From Treponema sp. (GTDB lineage Bacteria; Spirochaetota; Spirochaetia; Treponematales; Breznakiellaceae): a DNA stretch of 9,947 nucleotides. Below the pieces are notes generated by a model that was given only the letters and a program-made list of their open reading frames with translations, did no database searches and was not told where the DNA came from. Below are positions 7,107 to 9,947 of this stretch, piece after piece; within the stretch, counting starts at the first letter, position 1; every line of letters begins with the position of its first letter. The stretch lies in the NCBI GenBank assembly GCA_031281855.1, contig JAITEW010000087.1, positions 1 through 9,947 of the forward strand, written 5' to 3'. The translations under genes were made by a program, and so were the position numbers.

Positions 7107-8516
7107 GTGAAAACACATCTCATCGGCAGCAGGCGCTTTTATGAAAATATCCTCATTATCGGCCTGCCGGTAGCCCTCCAGAACCTTCTTACCACATCGG
7201 CCAGCATGGTGGACACTATCATGATCGGAACCCTGGGGGAAACCGCTGTGGCTGCTGTCGGGATTTGCGCCCTTTTTTCCATGCTTCTCTTTGCGGGCTA
7301 TTTTGGTTTCTGCAACGGCGGGACGATCTTTTTCGCCCAATACTGGGGGGCGAAGGACGAAAAAGGGATCTGCAAAGCCTACGGCCTGACGCTTGTTACC
7401 ATGATGGCAGTGGGTTTTATCTTCGGGATTCTGGCGATCTTTTTCCCTGAGCGTATTATGGCGATGTACACCGACAAGGAAAGCATACGCCAGGCAGGCG
7501 TCCCGTACCTCAGGATAGTGGGCTGGAGCTATCCGCTTCAGACCCTGGCTATGGCTATAAGCTCCCTCCTTAGATCCATCGAAAAGGTCAAGATACCTCT
7601 TTTCGCTTCTATAGCTGCCCTTGCGGCCAATACCTTCGTTAACTGGGTTCTGATTTTCGGAGCCCTGGGGTTCCCTAAAATGGGGGTCCGCGGCGCCGCA
7701 GTGGGCACGGTTATAGCAAACATCGTGCTTGTCCTGGTGCTTTACGCTTATTGTTTTATGGACAAACATTCCTTTGTTACCAGGGTAGGGGAGCATTACC
7801 GGTGGGAAAAGGGGTTTGTCAAGCTGTTTTTTACTAAAATTATTTTCGTGGTTTTTAACGAGGCCCTTTACGGAACCGGGCAGCTTTTGCTCAACATGAT
7901 CATGGGCCGCCAGGCAGAGGCCGGGATCGCCGCTCTGGCGGTATTCAGGGTGCTCGAAGGCTTTGTGTTCGCCTTCTTCGGCGGCCTGGCCAACGCCAGC
8001 GCCATTATGGTCGGCAAGAAGATCGGCGCAGGGGAACACCTGGAAGGCTACCGGGACGCCAGGCGTTTTGTTTTTATCGTACCCCTGGTGACCCTGGCTA
8101 TATGGTCCGTGGTGCTTGCGCTCCGGGGGCCGGTGCTCCGTTCCTTCGGCCTTGGGGATGACGCTTTCTTCTACGCCCAGGGCATGCTCTTTATTTACGC
8201 CGTAACCGGGACGCTCCGTACCTGTAACTATATCAATAACAACATCTTCCGCGCCGCAGGGGAATCGGTGTTCGGAACCGTCATCGAAACCTGCGGCCTT
8301 TTCTTTATCAGCATCCCCGCGGCGGCCCTGTGCGGCATGGTTTTCCATCTGCCCTTCCTGGCGGTTTTCGCCATGCTCTACCTGGACGAATTTATCCGCA
8401 TCGGGATTCTCTTGCGGTACATGAATTCCGGAAAATGGGTAAAACCCGTGACCCATGAGGGCAGGGCAAGGCTTGGTGAGTTCAAGGCGGCGCTGGCGGA
8501 GTACCGGGGGTTATAG
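7107..8516 (+). CDS. MATE family multidrug/cation efflux protein
   Basis: A 469-residue integral membrane protein of the MATE family (MatE domain twice), which exports organic cations and other toxic compounds in exchange for sodium or protons. About twelve hydrophobic helices are visible in two related halves. The first half opens with ENILIIGLPVALQNLL (13-28), then 'MVDTIMIGTLGETAVAAVGI' (34-53) and GGTIFFAQYWGAKD (71-84). The second opens with FFTKIIFVVFNEALYG (241-256), then LLNMIMGRQAEAGIAALAVF (261-280) and SAIMVGKKIGAGE (298-310), reproducing the same order. A GTG start at 7107 is used: it begins the canonical short N-terminus, with GCAGG six bases upstream, 22 bases after the topoisomerase stop. 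The only nearby ATG (7141) is out of frame. The substrate cannot be told. It probably lies on the same transcript as the topoisomerase gene and ends 6 bases from the convergent antitoxin stop, with no intrinsic terminator between. Confidence 0.9.
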   Translation: MKTHLIGSRRFYENILIIGLPVALQNLLTTSASMVDTIMIGTLGETAVAAVGICALFSMLLFAGYFGFCNGGTIFFAQYWGAKDEKGICKAYGLTLVTMMAVGFIFGILAIFFPERIMAMYTDKESIRQAGVPYLRIVGWSYPLQTLAMAISSLLRSIEKVKIPLFASIAALAANTFVNWVLIFGALGFPKMGVRGAAVGTVIANIVLVLVLYAYCFMDKHSFVTRVGEHYRWEKGFVKLFFTKIIFVVFNEALYGTGQLLLNMIMGRQAEAGIAALAVFRVLEGFVFAFFGGLANASAIMVGKKIGAGEHLEGYRDARRFVFIVPLVTLAIWSVVLALRGPVLRSFGLGDDAFFYAQGMLFIYAVTGTLRTCNYINNNIFRAAGESVFGTVIETCGLFFISIPAAALCGMVFHLPFLAVFAMLYLDEFIRIGILLRYMNSGKWVKPVTHEGRARLGEFKAALAEYRGL

Positions 8517-8522
8517 CGGGTG

Positions 8523-8753
8523 CTATGGATTAACGGAGATTTTTTCCCGGATCATTTCACCGATAAGTTCTGTGGGCGATTTTTTCGTGGCAAGCGCCAT
8601 AGTCAAAAGAGAATCCTCCGACAAGCGATCCAACGCCACCATACGGGAACCCTGGCGTGTGGTAACTCCGCCTTTTGAGGGGTCAACCTTTGGTAAATGT
8701 TTGGTAAAGTATTCGTCCAGCGCCTCAGCTTCTTCTTCGGTCATATCGGTCAT
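8523..8753 (-). CDS. Putative antitoxin, ribbon-helix-helix-like C-terminus
   Basis: A 76-residue acidic protein. The N-terminal half (MTDMTEEEAEALDEYFTKHL, then PKVDPSKGGV) resembles the toxin-binding arm of small antitoxins. Residues ~37-72 show a strand-helix-helix order (RMVALDRLS, EDSLLTMALATKKS, PTELIGEMIREKI) like CopG/BrnA-type DNA-binding antitoxins. ATG 8753 has AGGAG six bases upstream, inside the end of the toxin-like ORF; a second in-frame ATG three codons later (8744) lacks that spacing. Production is therefore likely coupled to the upstream gene by the 29-base overlap. By analogy with such pairs it would neutralise the partner and repress the shared promoter; neither is shown by the sequence. 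Confidence 0.65.
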   Translation of the reverse strand: MTDMTEEEAEALDEYFTKHLPKVDPSKGGVTTRQGSRMVALDRLSEDSLLTMALATKKSPTELIGEMIREKISVNP

Positions 8754-9009
8754 ATAGTGCTCCTACTACTCTAATAATGAAAGTAACGCATTCCGGCACG
8801 GCATGGCATACGCTCACCCTATCCTCGCCGAGATCGTTATACATCACTTCCAGCAGGCCGCCATGGGTACTAAAACCGAGAAGCAGGTACTTGTTATCGA
8901 ATCCTTCCACAAGGCGGTCATATTTTGCGGTATTGAATGCCCAAAGAATATCCGATTTAGTAACGCCATGCTTGAAAGCTGATTGTTTGTAAACAATCTC
9001 CAGAGCCAT
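8725..9009 (-). CDS. Putative toxin of a toxin-antitoxin pair (BrnT-like layout)
   Basis: A 94-residue protein with 'SAFKHGVTKSDILWAFN' (10-26), 'KYLLLGFSTHGGLLEVMYND' (40-59) and 'RVSVCHAVPE' (64-73). This order (KHG-V helix, then strands around G.....LLEV.Y and V.HA) is that of small proteins annotated as BrnT-like or uncharacterised toxins next to CopG/BrnA-type antitoxins; BrnT members act as ribonucleases in the RelE/barnase-like fold group. Its own identity as a nuclease is inference. The last ~9 codons overlap the antitoxin start, so the tail YDRYDRRRS may be little conserved. No Shine-Dalgarno sequence is visible before ATG 9009; a TACACT (9021-9016) lies only six bases upstream, so a leaderless or poorly translated message is possible, with no convincing -35 box. 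Base composition is more AT-rich than in the neighbouring chromosomal genes, consistent with an acquired module. Confidence 0.62.
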   Translation of the reverse strand: MALEIVYKQSAFKHGVTKSDILWAFNTAKYDRLVEGFDNKYLLLGFSTHGGLLEVMYNDLGEDRVSVCHAVPECVTFIIRVVGALYDRYDRRRS

Positions 9010-9048
9010 ACTTTTAGTGTATCATGCTTTCTGCAAAACAACCAGTCG

Positions 9049-9139
9049 AATTACGGAATAATTTCCGGCGCCATCAGGAGTTTGCAGGGCAAACTCCAAG
9101 AAATGGCAAGTGAAATTACGGAATAATTTCACTTGCCAT
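9049..9139. repeat. Direct repeat: degenerate second copy of the 3' end of the 228-aa gene
   Basis: Bases 9049-9074 and 9114-9139 align with 22 of 26 identical, the first 17 (aattacggaataatttc) being perfect, exactly 65 bases apart. Read on the minus strand the second one is the last codons of the 228-aa gene (M-A-S-E-I-I-P-stop) and the first reads M-A-P-E-I-I-P-stop. The outer copy is not attached to an open gene and looks like the residue of a duplicated gene end. Confidence 0.7.
9077..9097. repeat. Short perfect hairpin between the repeat copies
   Basis: Arms ggagtttgc (9077-9085) and gcaaactcc (9089-9097) match perfectly around a 3-base loop. It lies downstream of the 228-aa gene on the minus strand, just after the larger palindrome, but no T-run follows in either direction, so it is not a standard intrinsic terminator. 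Confidence 0.6.
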
Positions 9140-9142
9140 TTC
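9100..9142. repeat. Perfect 19-bp palindrome overlapping the stop codon of the 228-aa gene
   Basis: Bases 9100-9118 and 9124-9142 are perfect reverse complements around the loop cggaa (9119-9123). The gene-proximal arm is coding (E-M-A-S-E-I-I of the C-terminus), the loop carries the Pro codon, and the stop codon (9118-9116) lies in the other arm. The gene's last codons are thus followed at once by their own inverted copy. No T tract follows, so it may act as an mRNA end or protein-binding site instead of an intrinsic terminator. Confidence 0.8.
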
Positions 9143-9802
9143 ACTCCAGCCGCTCTGGCTCTTCTCGTCGTCCCGTTCGGCTTCCCAGCGCAGGGCGAAG
9201 TAGGCCCGTTTGCCCCGGTCCGTCTCCCGGAAGGTTATCCCATGGGGGCAGCGGGTGGCCCAGACCGACGCGGGGAGTTTTTCCTGCTCATCGGGCGGTT
9301 CGTCAAAGACCCCGTAGTAGATCCGGGCCCCCTTGATGCCGGGGGGCTTGGAGCCCTTGCGGCCCTGGCCGTACTGGTAGTTGATCCCCAGGATCCGGGG
9401 CCCAAGCTGGACGATGAGGAACGCCGGCCCTTCATCGGGAACCACCACGGGCGTGCGGGTCGTGTCCGGGATGGTAAGGCCCATATTCCGTTTGTCTTCT
9501 TCGGTTACCGCAGGGTGGTAGCGCAGATAGATGTTGACGAAGTCCCGGACAGCCTTTTCCGTTACTTTGTGGAGCCGGTTTTTCTCCGCAATTTGCGGCC
9601 TGGTGCAGGGCGTGAGGGTAATCTCGTAGGCCGCGTGCCAGGCGGCATAGTGTTCCGCCAGCGCGGCCCTGGCCTCCTGGGGGATATGGGTCCATACCGG
9701 GGGGTTGCTGTCGCACTTCATGGACACATACATGAGGATGTTCCTGACGAACGTGTCGAACTCCGCATCCGAATGAGGGATGTAGCTTTTTTTGTTGGCC
9801 AT
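9116..9802 (-). CDS. Conserved protein of unknown function ending in a WSE..SEIIP motif
   Basis: A 228-residue protein without signal peptide or membrane segment. The N-terminal part (1-~112) is helical: YIPHSDAEFDTFVRNILMYV, then an Ala-rich helix (42-60), TPCTRPQIAEKNRLHKVTEK (64-83) and VRDFVNIYLRYHPAVTEEDK (85-104), ending in MGLTIPDTTRTPVVVPD. The C-terminal part (~120-228) is strand-rich and ends with GARIYYGVFDEPP (158-170), TRCPHGITFRETDRGKRAYF (183-202), 'ALRWEAER' and GWSEMASEIIP, which is fibronectin-III-like in style. From memory I associate this layout with a family seen in Bacteroidetes and Treponema with no assigned function; this cannot be verified here. ATG 9802 has AAGGAG seven bases upstream. 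It starts 27 bases after the 3' junction of a group II intron, so its own promoter may have been displaced, and its stop codon lies in a perfect palindrome. Confidence 0.75.
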   Translation of the reverse strand: MANKKSYIPHSDAEFDTFVRNILMYVSMKCDSNPPVWTHIPQEARAALAEHYAAWHAAYEITLTPCTRPQIAEKNRLHKVTEKAVRDFVNIYLRYHPAVTEEDKRNMGLTIPDTTRTPVVVPDEGPAFLIVQLGPRILGINYQYGQGRKGSKPPGIKGARIYYGVFDEPPDEQEKLPASVWATRCPHGITFRETDRGKRAYFALRWEAERDDEKSQSGWSEMASEIIP

Positions 9803-9829
9803 AATTGCTCCTTAAAAAAATAATAAATA

Positions 9830-9947
9830 ATCGGGTAGGAGGCCACCCATTATTTGAGTGGCCGTCCTCCCACACCACCGTGCGTACCGTTCGGTACACG
9901 GCGGTTCAATGAATTGCGTGCAGTACCTCTTGCCTATTCCCTGATAT
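9830..9947 (-). mobile_element. 3' end of a group II intron (domains V and VI, splice junction), partial
   Basis: Read on the minus strand, 9906-9873 fits a 34-base group II domain V: a lower stem of eight pairs plus an open terminal position (AACCGCCGT with ACGGTGGTG), a five-pair upper stem GTACC/GGTAC, a GAAC tetraloop and a two-base bulge. Domain VI follows at 9871-9833 (GGGAGG ... CCTACCC) with a single unpaired A (9836) as branch point. The intron would end at ...CCCGAT (9830), the branch A being seven bases from the end, as expected. The conserved CGC in place of the usual AGC in domain V points to a bacterial subgroup other than the classical yeast/LtrB type; the exact class is not determined. 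The reverse transcriptase ORF and the 5' end lie beyond the window. The element enters the region in the same orientation as the 228-aa gene. Confidence 0.85.
9873..9906 (-). ncRNA. Group II intron domain V catalytic hairpin
   Basis: This 34-base segment is the ribozyme's catalytic domain. Helix pairs, the bulge and the GAAC tetraloop are all intact, so nothing seen here would inactivate splicing. Catalysis also needs domain I, which is outside the window. Confidence 0.8.

Noticed and set aside
7065..8456. 463-codon open frame on the minus strand across the MATE gene
   Set aside because: It is antisense to a clear 12-helix MATE protein; its translation is His/Gly/Lys-rich without domain features, and it has no ribosome binding site. 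Long antisense frames are common opposite GC-rich genes.
8514..8530. Bidirectional terminator between the MATE gene and the antitoxin gene
   Set aside because: Only six bases separate the stop codons and no hairpin with a T-run is visible there.
9110..9823. 237-codon plus-strand frame opposite the 228-aa gene
   Set aside because: The minus-strand protein has the better start (AAGGAG, ATG) and a recognisable C-terminal motif; the plus-strand translation is Gly/Pro/Arg-rich antisense.
9432..9899. 155-codon minus-strand frame running from the intron into the 228-aa gene
   Set aside because: It crosses the intron domains V and VI and the splice junction, and then lies out of frame over the 228-aa gene; it is an artefact of intron sequence.
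1..9947. CRISPR array, tRNA or rRNA genes
   Set aside because: No regularly spaced repeats of the right size and no cloverleaf or rRNA-like sequence were seen on either strand.

Overview
The window looks like a chromosomal stretch from a Treponema-like spirochaete, most likely a gut type. This is inferred from the gene set and protein style (divergent second EF-G, LipO-like sugar-binding lipoprotein tail, UroD-family methyltransferase-like protein, and a 228-residue family ending in a WSE..SEIIP motif that I associate from memory with termite-gut treponemes and Bacteroidetes). There is no rRNA or other direct taxonomic marker. Most genes are moderately GC-rich; the toxin-antitoxin block around 8.5-9.06 kb and the bases around 9.8 kb are visibly more AT-rich.

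Left part (1-3.9 kb). The window opens inside the last ~126 codons of an ABC transporter solute-binding protein (+ strand). A 225-base gap follows that holds a small hairpin and a coding-like fragment with no start codon. Then come two minus-strand genes read from right to left: a non-canonical EF-G-like GTPase and, one base after its stop, a uroporphyrinogen-decarboxylase-family protein. They form a tightly coupled two-gene operon.

Middle (3.9-8.5 kb). A 113-base divergent promoter region, in which the two -35 boxes appear to overlap back to back, drives the EF-G operon leftwards and a three-gene run rightwards. That run is a coiled-coil protein of unknown function with four spaced copies of a short internal motif, a ParE/GyrB-type topoisomerase B subunit with an extra lysine-rich N-terminal tail, and a MATE-family multidrug/cation antiporter. 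The three genes are separated by only 14 and 22 bases and are probably co-transcribed.

Right part (8.5-9.95 kb). Everything here is on the minus strand and looks like accessory DNA: the 3' end of a group II intron (domains V and VI and the 3' splice junction are recognisable), then a 228-aa protein of unknown function starting 27 bases downstream of the intron, then a perfect 19-bp palindrome overlapping that gene's stop codon together with a degenerate second copy of the gene's 3' end, then a small toxin-antitoxin-like pair whose ORFs overlap by 29 bases. The pair converges on the MATE gene with only 6 bases between stop codons.

The most unusual items are the palindrome/duplicated gene end at 9049-9142, the intron placed directly in front of the 228-aa gene, the altered GTPase motifs of the EF-G paralogue, and the repeat-containing coiled-coil protein linked to the topoisomerase gene.
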